Shown here piece by piece: positions 9,338 to 17,670 of a DNA stretch of 64,000 nucleotides. A program made the translations under genes and the position numbers. The stretch lies in the NCBI RefSeq assembly GCF_003151255.1, contig NZ_CP029481.1:1860001-1924000 (forward strand), in the 5' to 3' direction. Source of the DNA: Microvirga sp. 17 mud 1-3. Lineage in GTDB: Bacteria; Pseudomonadota; Alphaproteobacteria; Rhizobiales; Beijerinckiaceae. Under the pieces are notes generated by a model that was not told where the DNA came from, searched no databases, and saw nothing but the letters and a program-made list of their open reading frames with translations. Each line of letters begins with the position of its first letter. The first letter of the stretch is position 1.

Positions 9338-10144
9338 TTAGGCCCGTGCCAACACGACATGGGCGCTCATGCGGTTCTCGAAGGCCGAGGAGCCGAAATG
9401 TTCGGCGAGGGCGGCGGCGACCCGGTCCGTCACCTCGGCGAGACGGTCGGCGCCACGAGCCTCGATTTCACCGCGCAGGGGCGTTCCCTGGCATAGGCCG
9501 ATGGCGACCTCGCGGGGCGAGGGGGCCTGCGATACCTTCTCGACGGTCTCGATCTCGATCGTTCCGAAACCCGCGTTCCGGAGGTCGTCGCGGATGCGCT
9601 CCGAGTTGAAATAGCCGAATGGCGCGCGTTCGAAGAATCGCGGAGGGTCATCCGGGAAGACGTCGCCCACCGCATCATGCACGACCTCGCTCATTGGATT
9701 TGCCGCGAGATTATTCCAGACGCTGAACCGGAGCCGTCCGGCGGGCTTGAGCACGCGCAACGCCTCCCGAAAGGCCCCGATCTTGTCAGGGAAGAACATG
9801 GCGCCGAACTGGCACACCAGCGCATCGAAAGTCCCGTCATCGAACGGAAGGGCCTGTGCGTTGGCCTGCTGCCATCGCACCCGCCCGCCCGAAATGGTCG
9901 ATGCGGCCCGGTCGAGCATCGCCTGGTTGAGGTCAGTCGCAACGATCTCGGCCTCCGGCAGCGCCGCCGCGAGGGCGCGGGTGACGGCTCCCGTCCCCGC
10001 TGCCGTCTCAAGGATCCGCCGCGGGGCGTCGCTCCGCACGCGCTCCGCCATATCCTGTGCATAGGGCGCGAAGAGAAGGGGAACCAGATACTGTTCGTAG
10101 ATCGCCGGGATCGAGCCCGCAAAGGTGACATCGGCGGTGCTCAT
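9338..10144 (-). CDS. Class I SAM-dependent methyltransferase
   Basis: A 268-residue cytosolic protein with a Rossmann-type methyltransferase core. Motif I (ILETAAGTGAVTRAL) is near residues 44-58, followed by an acidic end of strand 2 (IVATDLNQAML) and motif IV-like FDALVCQFGAMFFPD. The segment EALRVLKPAGRLRFSVWNN is typical of Methyltransf_11/25 proteins. The overall pattern resembles small-molecule methyltransferases of the UbiE or ubiquinone-like class, but the substrate cannot be named. It converges on gatB with a hairpin between them. A 194-bp gap separates it from the VIT-family gene upstream, so it may have its own promoter. Confidence 0.85.
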   Translation of the reverse strand: MSTADVTFAGSIPAIYEQYLVPLLFAPYAQDMAERVRSDAPRRILETAAGTGAVTRALAAALPEAEIVATDLNQAMLDRAASTISGGRVRWQQANAQALPFDDGTFDALVCQFGAMFFPDKIGAFREALRVLKPAGRLRFSVWNNLAANPMSEVVHDAVGDVFPDDPPRFFERAPFGYFNSERIRDDLRNAGFGTIEIETVEKVSQAPSPREVAIGLCQGTPLRGEIEARGADRLAEVTDRVAAALAEHFGSSAFENRMSAHVVLARA

Positions 10145-10338
10145 GGCCCACCTCCACCGTGAAAGACCCGATCATCGCGCCCGCGAAGCATGGCCGCAAG
10201 GGCGCATAGGGAGGAGGCCGAGGGGTAGAGAAACCGATTCCCGCGGGCATCACCATGGGGCCGGCATGAGGGCGATGCTGATGGTTTCAGGTCAAGCCAA
10301 TCGGCGGGCTGTGCCAGCTCGACCCAACCGGATCACAC

Positions 10339-11034
10339 CTAGACCGCATGTCCGACAAGCGAGCCGATCATGGCGGTGGCTGCCATCGCGAATGCGCCCC
10401 AGAACGTGACACGAGCGGTCGGCTTGAGAACGGATGCTCCGCCCGCTCGCGCGCCAAGCGCGCCCAGGATGGCGAGACCCACGAGCGAGCCTCCGGAGAT
10501 GGCGGGTGCCGTCCAGGCAGCTGGGGCCATAATGGCGATCACAAGAGGCAAGGCCGCTCCCGCCGCAAAGGTTACGGCCGACGTCAGTGCAGCCTGAACC
10601 GGACGGGCAACCACGTGCTCCGACAGCCCGAGCTCGTCCCGGGCATGGGTGGCGAAGGCGTCTTTTGCCATCATCTGCTGGGCGACCTGACGCGCCAGCG
10701 CAGGCTCCACGCCTCGCTTCACATAGATTTGCGTGAGTTCATCCAGTTCGGCCTCGGGCTGTTCCGCGAGTTCCCGCCGCTCCCGCTCAAGATCCGCATT
10801 CTCCGTATCGGCTTGTGAGCTCACCGAGACGTATTCGCCGGCGGCCATGGACATTGCGCCAGCGACGAGACCCGCGACACCTGCCACGAGGACCTCGCTG
10901 GCCGACGTCGAGGCGGCGGCCACGCCGACCATGAGGCTTGCGGTCGAGATAATGCCGTCATTTGCGCCGAGAACGGCCGCGCGCAGCCAGCCGATCCGTT
11001 GGATCAGGTGAGTCTCACGGTGGAGCGGATGCAT
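10339..11034 (-). CDS. VIT1/CCC1 family transporter (probable Fe2+/Mn2+)
   Basis: VIT1/CCC1 proteins move ferrous iron or manganese out of the cytosol. The 231 residues show the family hallmarks: WLRAAVLGANDGIISTASLM (about residues 16-35), VAGLVAGAMSMAAGEYVSVS (about 52-71, the metal-site helix with the conserved Met/Glu pattern), and a charged cytosolic loop (DLERERRELAEQPEAEL) followed by three C-terminal membrane helices. The start at 11034 is chosen because AAGGAGGT lies just upstream; the frame is open to 11481 but that extra sequence overlaps the next gene. It heads the metal/redox locus. Lack of a ferritin-like domain separates it from MbfA. Confidence 0.88.
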   Translation of the reverse strand: MHPLHRETHLIQRIGWLRAAVLGANDGIISTASLMVGVAAASTSASEVLVAGVAGLVAGAMSMAAGEYVSVSSQADTENADLERERRELAEQPEAELDELTQIYVKRGVEPALARQVAQQMMAKDAFATHARDELGLSEHVVARPVQAALTSAVTFAAGAALPLVIAIMAPAAWTAPAISGGSLVGLAILGALGARAGGASVLKPTARVTFWGAFAMAATAMIGSLVGHAV

Positions 11035-11150
11035 GCGGACCTCCTTAGGGCCATCAAAGTCGCCTGTGCTCCGGCGTGGCCGATTTTTGCCCGACCGGCA
11101 AGAGCGCGTCAGCCGATTGCTGCCCGGTGTTACCCAGGTGCGTCCGACGC

Positions 11151-11657
11151 TCAAACCGGGTTCATGCGTTGCATGGTTCCGTCTCGGAGCACGAACTGGT
11201 GCCACAGGGCGATGAGGGCATGAAGGCCGGCCAGGATCAGGATGAGCGTGCCGCCGGTCTCGTGAAGCTCGGCGATGGGGCCGGGTGCGCCCTGTACGGA
11301 GGCCGCAAGGGCCGGCAGCGGCAGGCCGAAGAACGACACCGGCACGCCGAGCCGCGAGGCGGCGTACCAGCCGGAGAGCGGCAAGGCGATCATGAAGAGG
11401 TAGAGCACGCCGTGGCCGACCTTGGCGGCGAGGTTGAGCCAGGGGCTGTGCGGATCCTCGATGCGGGCTTTGCTGCCCCACCAGCGGGCGACCAGGCGCG
11501 GCAGCACGAGCAGGAGCACGGCCAGCCCGAGCGAGAAATGCAGCACAGGCGGGTTGAGGCGGACTTGGCGTCCGCCCTCGGCCGTGAGCCAGGCCGCCAG
11601 GATCAGCACGGCCATGGCCCAGTGAAGAAGGATCAGAGACTTCGAATAGCGCGGCAT
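11151..11657 (-). CDS. Cytochrome b561 (CybB-type)
   Basis: A 168-residue, four-helix inner-membrane protein of the bacterial cytochrome b561 family, which binds two hemes b and passes electrons between quinol and periplasmic or oxygen-derived acceptors. Candidate axial histidines are in LILLHWAMAVLILAAW (His12), PPVLHFSLG (about His40), KVGHGVLYLFM and ALHALIALWHQF near the C-terminus. The usual LSGW motif ends helix three. It is transcribed away from a PepSY gene and shares with it the intergenic region that contains the predicted response-regulator operator. It may be cotranscribed with the VIT gene, which follows after 116 bp. Confidence 0.88.
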   Translation of the reverse strand: MPRYSKSLILLHWAMAVLILAAWLTAEGGRQVRLNPPVLHFSLGLAVLLLVLPRLVARWWGSKARIEDPHSPWLNLAAKVGHGVLYLFMIALPLSGWYAASRLGVPVSFFGLPLPALAASVQGAPGPIAELHETGGTLILILAGLHALIALWHQFVLRDGTMQRMNPV

Positions 11658-11798
11658 CGATGATGTCCTTCCATATTAGGGTACAACGGTCCTGGCCTCA
11701 GCAGCCCGCGCATGGCGCAGGATCGAAACCGTCCAATCTCCTGTCCCGGGAAGTGTCGCCTGGGATCTTTCATAAACGCACTCTCTATCTCGGCCTGC

Positions 11799-11815
11799 CT
11801 GTCATTTCGCTGACA
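11799..11815. promoter_or_regulatory. Predicted response-regulator operator, copy 1
   Basis: CTGTCA-TTTCG-CTGACA, two 6-base half-sites with 11-bp periodicity, which is the usual spacing for OmpR/PhoB-family dimers bound to one DNA face. It lies 108-92 bp before the PepSY start at 11907 and about 142-158 bp before the divergent cytochrome b561 start. A near-identical copy is at 15141-15157, at exactly the same distance from another PepSY gene. Confidence 0.65.
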
Positions 11816-11906
11816 GCGCTTCACAGCGCGGCGTCAGCCCGCATGCGCCATTCACAGGGACATTCCAGCCGGCCCTCATGGCCGCTGGACGCAACAGGAG
11901 AGACAC

Positions 11907-12179
11907 ATGCGCACCACCATCGCCCTAGCAACGATCGTCGCCATCGCCGGCGCCTTTTCGGCCCAGGCGAGCAGCCTCGGGCGTCCCTGCACCACGGCGC
12001 CCCAGAGCCAGTGGCTCTCGGTCGAGGCTCTCAAAGCCAAGGCTGAGGCCCAGGGCTACCGGGTTCAGAAGGCCAAGATCTCCAAGGCCTGCGGCGAGAT
12101 TTACGCCCTCGATCCAAACAACGCTCGGACAGAGCTCTTCGTCGATCCCACCTCGGGCGAGATCATCGCCAAGGAGTGA
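11907..12179 (+). CDS. Secreted PepSY-domain protein
   Basis: A 90-residue protein with a Sec signal peptide (cleavage near AQASS, residues 20-22) and a single PepSY-like domain. The domain has the pattern WLSVEALKAKAEAQGYRVQKAKISKACGEIYALD, split here as the helix up to GYRV and the strands after it, ending LFVDPTSGEIIAKE. Two Cys (about residues 29 and 62) may form a disulfide. PepSY domains are thought to bind or inhibit partners in the periplasm; here the genes next to it are b-type cytochromes and a two-component system. The start has CAGGAGAG upstream. The cytochrome gene follows 4 bp downstream, so they form an operon. Confidence 0.85.
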   Translation: MRTTIALATIVAIAGAFSAQASSLGRPCTTAPQSQWLSVEALKAKAEAQGYRVQKAKISKACGEIYALDPNNARTELFVDPTSGEIIAKE

Positions 12180-12183
12180 CGCC

Positions 12184-12771
12184 ATGACTGCGAGCAAATC
12201 TGCAACAGAAGCCGCCGGCGTCATGCCGGCGGCTGCCACTGCTTCACCCGGAGGCAGGTTCGTGCGCGTTTGGGATCCGTTCATCCGCACCTTCCACTGG
12301 AGCCTTGTCGGCCTCTTCGGCCTCGCCTTCGTCACCGGAGATGAGACCGAGTGGCTGCACATCCGCGTCGGCTATGCCATCGCGGCACTTGTCGCGGCAC
12401 GGATCGTGTGGGGCTTCGTCGGGACCCGGCATGCACGATTCAGCGACTTCGTTCGGCGGCCAGGGGAGATCGCGGCCTATGCGGCGCAGGCGCTTCGATT
12501 CACGGCACCGCGCCATCTCGGTCACAACCCGGCTGGCGGCGCCATGGTTCTAGCCTTGCTCGTCATGATCGCCGGCATTGCGGCAACGGGTTTTGCCATG
12601 ACGACCGATGCGTTCTGGGGCTCCGAATGGGTCGAGGACCTGCATGAGGTCCTCGTCTACACGACCATTGGGCTGATCGTCCCCCATGTGGCGGGTGTAG
12701 TCTTTTCCAGCCTTGAGCATGGCGAGAACCTCGTGAAGGCGATGTTCACGGGCCGTAAGAGGGCACCCTGA
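12184..12771 (+). CDS. Cytochrome b561 / Ni-hydrogenase-type cytochrome b
   Basis: A 195-residue membrane cytochrome with a short cytosolic N-terminus (about 28 residues) and four membrane helices. Heme-ligand candidates are His40 in DPFIRTFHWSLVGLFG, His60 in DETEWLHIRVGYAIA, His157 in WVEDLHEVLVY and His168 in GLIVPHVAGVV. The set and the R-x-x-H-W opening are typical of the cytochrome b561 (CybB-like) family found next to small cytochromes or PepSY proteins. It starts 4 bp after the PepSY stop and ends 11 bp from the convergent histidine kinase. The likely role is electron transfer from the quinone pool to a periplasmic partner; the partner is not known. Confidence 0.9.
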   Translation: MTASKSATEAAGVMPAAATASPGGRFVRVWDPFIRTFHWSLVGLFGLAFVTGDETEWLHIRVGYAIAALVAARIVWGFVGTRHARFSDFVRRPGEIAAYAAQALRFTAPRHLGHNPAGGAMVLALLVMIAGIAATGFAMTTDAFWGSEWVEDLHEVLVYTTIGLIVPHVAGVVFSSLEHGENLVKAMFTGRKRAP

Positions 12772-12782
12772 GCCCTCCTGGC

Positions 12783-14141
12783 TTATGACGGGCCGGGCAG
12801 CCGAACCTCGGCGAGAAGGCCGCCAAGCGGTGAGCGCCTTAAGGCGAGCGAGCCGCCATAGGTTTCGACCAGATCCCCGACGATGGCGAGACCCAGCCCT
12901 GTCCCGGGGCGGGTCTCGTCCAGCCGCCCGCCGCGGGCAAGCACCGTCTCGATCTGCTCCTCCGGCACACCGGGACCATCGTCCTCCACTCGAACGACGA
13001 CGGCATCGCCGTCTCGGCCGCCCTCGATCCTCACCGTATTGGCCGCCCAGGTGGCGGCGTTCTCGGCCAGGTTGCCGAGGATCTCAGTCAGGTCCTGAAC
13101 ATCCATCCGGGCGCCGAGACCATCGGTGGCCTCGACCTGCCACGACAGCTTCTGACCCTGGGGCGTTCGCCGGAGCACACCGACCACCCGCTCGATCACG
13201 GGTCGGACCGGCTGGAGTGGCCCTGACCGCGCGCGTAGGCCAGCCCTCGCCCGCACCAGCTCACGTTCCACGTGCCGGCGCATCCCGGTGGTAATTGTCT
13301 CGATCTCGTCGGCGAGGCGCGTGTCGCCGCGCGCACGCAGTTCCTCCGCGTCGGCGCTCAGAACCGTCAGCGGCGTTTTCAGGCCATGGGCCAGGTCGGC
13401 GGCCCGCGCCCTTGCCCGGGCGATGGCCTTTTCCTGTTCGTCGAGCAGATGATCGACCTCGGCCGCAAGAGGTCGGACCTCGTCCGGGAAAGCCTTGCCC
13501 AGCCGGGCCGTTTCGCCCGAACGGACTTGCGCCAACCGACGGCGCACGGCATCGAGCGGACGCAGCCCCACATCGACCTGACCCCACGCCGCGGCAATCA
13601 GGACCGCGGCCAGGAGCGCCAGAGAGGGAACGAGGTCGGACGCAAAGGCAAGGCCGGCGGCATGGACCTCCGCGCGATCCAGGGCCACGGCGACGCGGAT
13701 CGTTCCTCCTCCGAGGCTGGCCGGCAGGGAGATCCGGCGCTCGACCGCCAGGAGCGAGACCCCGCCTGGGCCGGTGATCGTGTGCTGGTGGATCTCTCCG
13801 GCGGCCGGCATATCGGGCGGCAGGGGCAGCGTATCGTCCCAGAGCGAGCGGGAGCGCAGCACCGCTCCCTGCGGTTCCTCCGTGATCTGCCAGTACATCC
13901 CGCTCAGGGGCTGAAGAAACCGAGGCTCGGCCGGAGCGCTGCCGATCTCGAGGGTGCCGTCAGCCGTTCGGGTAAGATTGCTTACGAGCTGATTGAGGTG
14001 CGAGCCGAGTTCGGCCGCCATCCGCCGCTCCACATGCCGCTCGAACAGCAGCAGCAGACCAAAACCGGCGACTGTTAGGGCAAGAACGACGGAGACGACG
14101 CCAGCAGCAAGCAGCCGCAGCCTGAGCGAGCCCTGCCTCAT
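12783..14141 (-). CDS. Sensor histidine kinase (PhoQ/QseC-like)
   Basis: A 452-residue inner-membrane kinase. Membrane helix 1 is at about residues 9-32 (LLAAGVVSVVLALTVAGFGLLLLF). A periplasmic sensor domain of about 130 residues follows, then a second helix near 165-185 (LVPSLALLAAVLIAAAWG) and a HAMP-like linker. The HisKA motif AHGLKTPLTVL has the phospho-accepting His252. The ATPase domain has N (LAENAATWA), G1 (EDDGPGVP) and G2 (GTGLGLAI) boxes. The order and H-box variant match PhoQ-type sensors. Its start overlaps the response-regulator stop by 4 bp (ATGA), so the pair is translationally coupled. The stimulus is unknown; the PepSY proteins nearby are the obvious candidates to modulate the sensor. 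Confidence 0.92.
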   Translation of the reverse strand: MRQGSLRLRLLAAGVVSVVLALTVAGFGLLLLFERHVERRMAAELGSHLNQLVSNLTRTADGTLEIGSAPAEPRFLQPLSGMYWQITEEPQGAVLRSRSLWDDTLPLPPDMPAAGEIHQHTITGPGGVSLLAVERRISLPASLGGGTIRVAVALDRAEVHAAGLAFASDLVPSLALLAAVLIAAAWGQVDVGLRPLDAVRRRLAQVRSGETARLGKAFPDEVRPLAAEVDHLLDEQEKAIARARARAADLAHGLKTPLTVLSADAEELRARGDTRLADEIETITTGMRRHVERELVRARAGLRARSGPLQPVRPVIERVVGVLRRTPQGQKLSWQVEATDGLGARMDVQDLTEILGNLAENAATWAANTVRIEGGRDGDAVVVRVEDDGPGVPEEQIETVLARGGRLDETRPGTGLGLAIVGDLVETYGGSLALRRSPLGGLLAEVRLPGPS

Positions 14142-14806
14142 GTGGCCGCGGCCCCTGGTACGAGATAACCGAAACCGCGGCGGGTCTCGATCAGCCCGAC
14201 TCCCAGCTTGCGGCGCAGGCGCCCGACGAGCACCTCAAGGGCGTTCGGGTCGCGGTCGTGGTCATGCGCGTAGAGGTGCTCCATCAGCTCCGCAGGCGGG
14301 ATGACCCGTCCGGCATGGTGCATAAGATAGCTCAGGCAACGGTATTCGAGCGGCGAGAGGTTAAGAGGCACATCGTCGACCGTGACCCGCATCCTGCGGG
14401 TGTCAAGCGTGACAGGCCCGGAGGCGAAGACGGGGGCGGCCCGTCCTGCGGCCCGGCGCAGAAGGGCCCGAACGCGGGCAAGCAGTTCTTCCATGGCGAA
14501 GGGCTTGGTCAGATAATCGTCGGCACCGGCATCGATGCCTTCGACCCGCTCCGCCCAGGCCCCTCGCGCCGTCAGGATCAACACGGGCAGGTCGCGCCCG
14601 GCCGCGCGCCACTTCTTGAGCACGGCGAGGCCGTCCATCTTGGGCAGCCCGAGGTCGAGCACAACCAGATCGTAGTCTTCCGTATCTCCGCGAAACCATG
14701 CCTCTTCGCCATCGGCAACGTGATCGACCGCGTAGCTTGCTTCCCCCAGGACGGCTTCCACCTTCCGGGCAATGCGGGGATCGTCCTCAACGAGAAGAAT
14801 GCGCAT
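14138..14806 (-). CDS. OmpR/PhoB-family response regulator
   Basis: A 222-residue two-domain regulator. The receiver starts MRILLVEDDPRIARKVEAVL with acidic pocket residues at 8-9 and phospho-accepting Asp51 in VVLDLGLPKMDG; the conserved Thr and Lys are in LILTARGAW and DYLTKPFAMEEL. The C-terminal winged helix (about 125-220) carries the recognition region DPNALEVLVGRLRRKLG and the wing GFGYLVPG. I took the ATG at 14806, which overlaps the stop of the upstream PepSY gene by one base; an upstream in-frame start would overlap that gene. The gene order PepSY-regulator-kinase with overlaps indicates one operon. It probably binds the paired CTGACA repeats described at 11.8 and 15.1 kb. Confidence 0.93.
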   Translation of the reverse strand: MRILLVEDDPRIARKVEAVLGEASYAVDHVADGEEAWFRGDTEDYDLVVLDLGLPKMDGLAVLKKWRAAGRDLPVLILTARGAWAERVEGIDAGADDYLTKPFAMEELLARVRALLRRAAGRAAPVFASGPVTLDTRRMRVTVDDVPLNLSPLEYRCLSYLMHHAGRVIPPAELMEHLYAHDHDRDPNALEVLVGRLRRKLGVGLIETRRGFGYLVPGAAAT

Positions 14807-15117
14807 CAGTGGCCCTCGCGCTTGAGGATCGCGGCTGTGGCGGCGTCCACATAGACCTCCCACAGGCGTCCATCCGGGTCGATTACTTTGAATTTATAGA
14901 CCCAGCGGTCGCGCTTGCGCTCGAATGATACGCCGACCACCTCGCCGCCAAGATCGGACCGCACGCGCGTCAGAATTTCAACCAATGCCAAGGCCTCGCC
15001 TCGCTCGACGGCGCGGCGGGCCCGGTCGTAGTCGCGCTCGCGGTCGGCCAGGACGTCGGACGGCAGCAGGGCTGCAGCGAGGCCGAGAACGAGAATATCG
15101 CGGCGGGTCTTGCTCAT
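14806..15117 (-). CDS. PepSY-domain protein, first gene of the two-component operon
   Basis: A 103-residue exported protein. The opening MSKTRRDILVLGLAAALLPSDVLADRE is a signal peptide whose RR pair may suggest Tat but lacks a full motif. The mature part is a PepSY domain: a helix with an AVERGEALALVEILTRVR segment, then strands around GEVVGVSFERKRDRWVYKFK and VIDPDGRLWEVYVDAATAAIL. The start at 15117 is preferred over 15165 because the shorter form has a clean signal peptide. Its stop shares one base with the response-regulator start. PepSY proteins encoded with PhoPQ-like systems are thought to report on the envelope; direct contact with the kinase is inference. Confidence 0.82.
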   Translation of the reverse strand: MSKTRRDILVLGLAAALLPSDVLADRERDYDRARRAVERGEALALVEILTRVRSDLGGEVVGVSFERKRDRWVYKFKVIDPDGRLWEVYVDAATAAILKREGH

Positions 15118-15140
15118 GAGGGGAGAATGCCTCCACGCAC

Positions 15141-15157
15141 CTGACAATTCGCTGACA
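15141..15157. promoter_or_regulatory. Predicted response-regulator operator, copy 2
   Basis: CTGACA-ATTCG-CTGACA, a perfect 6-base direct repeat with 11-bp period. It lies between the divergent PepSY-regulator-kinase operon (24-40 bp before its start) and the PepSY-like gene at 15249 (108-92 bp before it). The centre ATTCG nearly equals the TTTCG of copy 1. A TAATGT at 15191-15196 could be the -10 for the rightward gene. Confidence 0.7.
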
Positions 15158-15248
15158 TGGAACAACAGCAGGCCGCAAGCGGCAGGTCGCTAATGTCGTT
15201 TTCATCGATCCGGACATGCCGTTCGGACCAAGTCACCAGGAGACCGAC

Positions 15249-15527
15249 ATGCGCACGATCATCATGATGTCCGCCCTTCTTACAGTTGGACTCGCCGCCC
15301 CGGCAATCGCCGAAGATTCGGGCAGCCGCTGCCAATCCGGCGCCGACGGCCAGACCGTTGCCGCAAGCGAGGTCAGCAAGGGGCTTGAGGACCTTGGCTA
15401 CCACGTGAGCCGGATCGAGGCGGAGCATGGCTGCTACGAAGTGCGGGCAGTCAATGAAAGCCGCTTCCCGATCAAGGCCGTCTATGCCCAGGCCACGGGT
15501 GAACTTGTCCAAGCACGCCTTCGCTGA
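15249..15527 (+). CDS. Secreted PepSY-like protein
   Basis: A 92-residue protein with a Sec signal peptide ending near APAIAED (residue 21). The mature domain has an Asp-rich loop, two Cys (CQSG about residue 28 and CYEVRAV about residue 61) and the helix-strand order of a small PepSY domain: VAASEVSKGLEDLGYHVSRI then CYEVRAVNESRFPIKAVYA. The layout, length and Cys positions match the PepSY protein at 11907, so the two are paralogues. The start ATG at 15249 follows CAGGAGACC; the frame is open to 15216 without a better site. It is likely activated or repressed together with the 11907 gene, from an operator at the same distance. Confidence 0.8.
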   Translation: MRTIIMMSALLTVGLAAPAIAEDSGSRCQSGADGQTVAASEVSKGLEDLGYHVSRIEAEHGCYEVRAVNESRFPIKAVYAQATGELVQARLR

Positions 15528-15575
15528 ACGAGGCTCTTAAGAAGCCAACGGAACTAGGAAATTGGAGACCCTCAC

Positions 15576-16055
15576 ATGTTCATGAACAGACTTATCCTCA
15601 CCGGCGCCGTGGTCTTTGTTGGTCTGGCGGCGGCCCTCCCTGGGGCCGCATCCGCGGCCGGACCCCACGGACACCCGGCAGCCGCCGTGGAATTGACGCT
15701 CGACAACGGCCAGAAGTGGCAAACCGATGAGGTCTTGAGGACGGCAATGGGCCAGATTCGGGACGCGGTAGATGCTTCCCTGCCACCGATCCATGAAGGC
15801 CGGTACAGCGTTGCCGAGTTATCCACGCTGGGCGACTGGGTACAGGAACAGGTCGATTATGTGGTGGCGAATTGCAAGCTGCCCGAGGACGCGGATCTTC
15901 AACTCCATCTGGTGCTGACCCAGGTTCTCGACGGCGTCGGCATCATGAAGGGGGCGGGCGGTCAGGAACAGGGCGCTGCAACCATCGTTCAGGCTCTGAA
16001 CGCCTATGGTGAGCATTTCGACCATCCGGATTGGAGGCCGCTGGCGCATGAATGA
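15576..16055 (+). CDS. Secreted four-helix-like protein, DnrO-like
   Basis: A 159-residue exported protein. The signal peptide covers about residues 1-27 (LILTGAVVFVGLAAALPGAASAAG) and is followed by a His-containing HGHP segment. The mature part opens with LTLDNGQKWQTDEVLRTAMGQIRDAV, then amphipathic helices including YVVANCKLPEDADLQLHLVL and a C-terminal HFDHPDWRPL. Proteins with this pattern are sometimes labelled DnrO, but no biochemical role is established to my knowledge. Scattered His, one Cys and the helical pattern would allow a metal or heme site. It sits 48 bp after the PepSY gene and upstream of the flavoprotein, so it is probably in the same operon. Confidence 0.7.
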   Translation: MFMNRLILTGAVVFVGLAAALPGAASAAGPHGHPAAAVELTLDNGQKWQTDEVLRTAMGQIRDAVDASLPPIHEGRYSVAELSTLGDWVQEQVDYVVANCKLPEDADLQLHLVLTQVLDGVGIMKGAGGQEQGAATIVQALNAYGEHFDHPDWRPLAHE

Positions 16056-16196
16056 TGGACGCGACATCGAGGGGGCGTCCGGCATCGGAGGTTGACCCTG
16101 GTCAATGACATTCCGCGGCGGGATTCCGAGAATGCCGCCGCGTTGAAGCCTGACAGCAAAATAACCGACCGCTTATGGTGGCCGAAGGAGCACCCG

Positions 16197-17552
16197 ATGG
16201 GGCATATCAAGATCGCATTCTGGGGTTCCCTGGCCCTGCTCGCTGGCCTGTGGCTGCTTGCCGATCCTCTCGCCCTGCAATCCAGCGGTTTCTTTGCGTT
16301 GCGCGGATCGATGGTGCAACTCACCGGCATCCTCGCCATGGGCTGCATGAGCCTGGCGATGGTTCTCGCCCTGCGCCCGCGCTGGCCAGAGCAGTGGCTG
16401 GGCGGCCTCGACAAGATGTATCGCCTGCACAAGTGGCTTGGAATCGGCGGCCTCGTGTTTGCAGTCACGCACTGGCTCTGGTCGCAGGGACCCAAATGGG
16501 CGGTCGGGCTCGGCTGGCTGGAGCGGCCTGCCCGTGGCCCAAGGGCTCCGATCGACAACGCGGTGGAGCAGTTCCTGCGGACTCAGCGCGGGGTCGCAGA
16601 GGGTGTCGGCGAATGGGCCTTCTATGCGGTCGTGATCCTCATTGTCGTGGCGCTTGTCCGTTGGATCCCGTACCGGATCTTCTACAAGACCCACCGCCTG
16701 ATCGCCGTTGCGTATCTGGTCCTGGTCTTTCATGCCGTCGTGCTCACTCAGTTCAGCTACTGGACGACGCCTCTGGGCTTGATCATGGCAGGTCTGCTGG
16801 CCTGGGGAACGGTGGCGGCCATCCTGGTTCTGCTTCGCCGTGTCGGGGCAGGCCGCAGGGTCGAGGGGCGGATCGTCAGTCTTCACTATTACCCTGAGCT
16901 TCGCATTCTCGAGGGAGAGATCGACATTCCCAAGGGCTGGCCAGGGCACAAGGCGGGCCAGTTTGCCTTCCTGAGCGGAGATCCTACGGACGGGCCTCAC
17001 CCCTACACGATCGCCTCGGCCTGGAGCCCTGCCGAACATCGGCTTACGTTCATTACAAAGGAGCTGGGCGACTTCACGACAACATTGCGCGACAAGCGGT
17101 ATGTTGGCGAGCCAGTGATCGTGGAAGGGCCATATGGATGCCTCACCTTCGAGGACGATTGCCCAAGCCAGATCTGGGTCGGCGGCGGGATCGGCATCAC
17201 CCCCTTCATCGCCCGCATGAAGCAACTCGCCTCGGCGCGGCAGTCGGAACCGGGACCGTCCCGGCCACAGGAGGTCCACCTATTCCATTCGACGGCCGAT
17301 TACAGCGAAGAGGCTATCGCCAAGCTGAAGGCCGATGCCGCAGCCGCAAACGTCCATTTGTACGTTCTCCATGACAAACGCGATGGCCGATTGACCGGAG
17401 AGCGCATTCGCGCCGCTGTTCCAGAGTGGCGTGAGGCCAGTATCTGGTTCTGCGGCCCGCCCGGGTTTGGGGCTGCCCTGCGGCAGGATTTCGCAAGTCA
17501 CGGCCTGCGAGTGTCCCGTCGTTTCCACCAGGAGCTCTTCGCCATGCGCTGA
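16197..17552 (+). CDS. Ferric-reductase-like transmembrane flavoprotein
   Basis: A 451-residue protein combining a ferric-reductase-like heme membrane domain with a cytosolic FAD/NAD reductase. Six membrane helices lie at about residues 2-220; heme-ligand candidates are His in YRLHKWLGIGG, FAVTHWLWS, YKTHRLIAVAY and LVFHAVVL. The FAD site is HPYTIASAW (about 270-278) and the NAD(P) site is VGGGIGITPFIARM (about 325-338); the C-terminal CGPPGFG is the usual reductase motif. I chose the ATG at 16197 because GAAGGAG is 6 bp upstream; a TTG at 16092 would add 35 polar residues. Such proteins move electrons from NAD(P)H across the membrane to metals, quinones or oxygen. The setting in a metal/redox locus fits. 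Confidence 0.88.
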   Translation: MGHIKIAFWGSLALLAGLWLLADPLALQSSGFFALRGSMVQLTGILAMGCMSLAMVLALRPRWPEQWLGGLDKMYRLHKWLGIGGLVFAVTHWLWSQGPKWAVGLGWLERPARGPRAPIDNAVEQFLRTQRGVAEGVGEWAFYAVVILIVVALVRWIPYRIFYKTHRLIAVAYLVLVFHAVVLTQFSYWTTPLGLIMAGLLAWGTVAAILVLLRRVGAGRRVEGRIVSLHYYPELRILEGEIDIPKGWPGHKAGQFAFLSGDPTDGPHPYTIASAWSPAEHRLTFITKELGDFTTTLRDKRYVGEPVIVEGPYGCLTFEDDCPSQIWVGGGIGITPFIARMKQLASARQSEPGPSRPQEVHLFHSTADYSEEAIAKLKADAAAANVHLYVLHDKRDGRLTGERIRAAVPEWREASIWFCGPPGFGAALRQDFASHGLRVSRRFHQELFAMR

Positions 17553-17670
17553 GGCCGGCGCTGCGGCCAGGCGCGATTGCCGGATCCCGGATTGGCCGAA
17601 TTGCGCGGTTGCGCAGGGCTGGTGAGGCGCCCTATGAGCGATGCCTGATCCTGACTTGGGAGAAAAGGGC

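Noticed and set aside
11401..11481. A longer N-terminus for the VIT-family protein (start at 11481)
   Set aside because: The added part is Arg/Pro-rich, overlaps the cytochrome b561 gene in another frame and is bypassed by a strong ribosome binding site before 11034.
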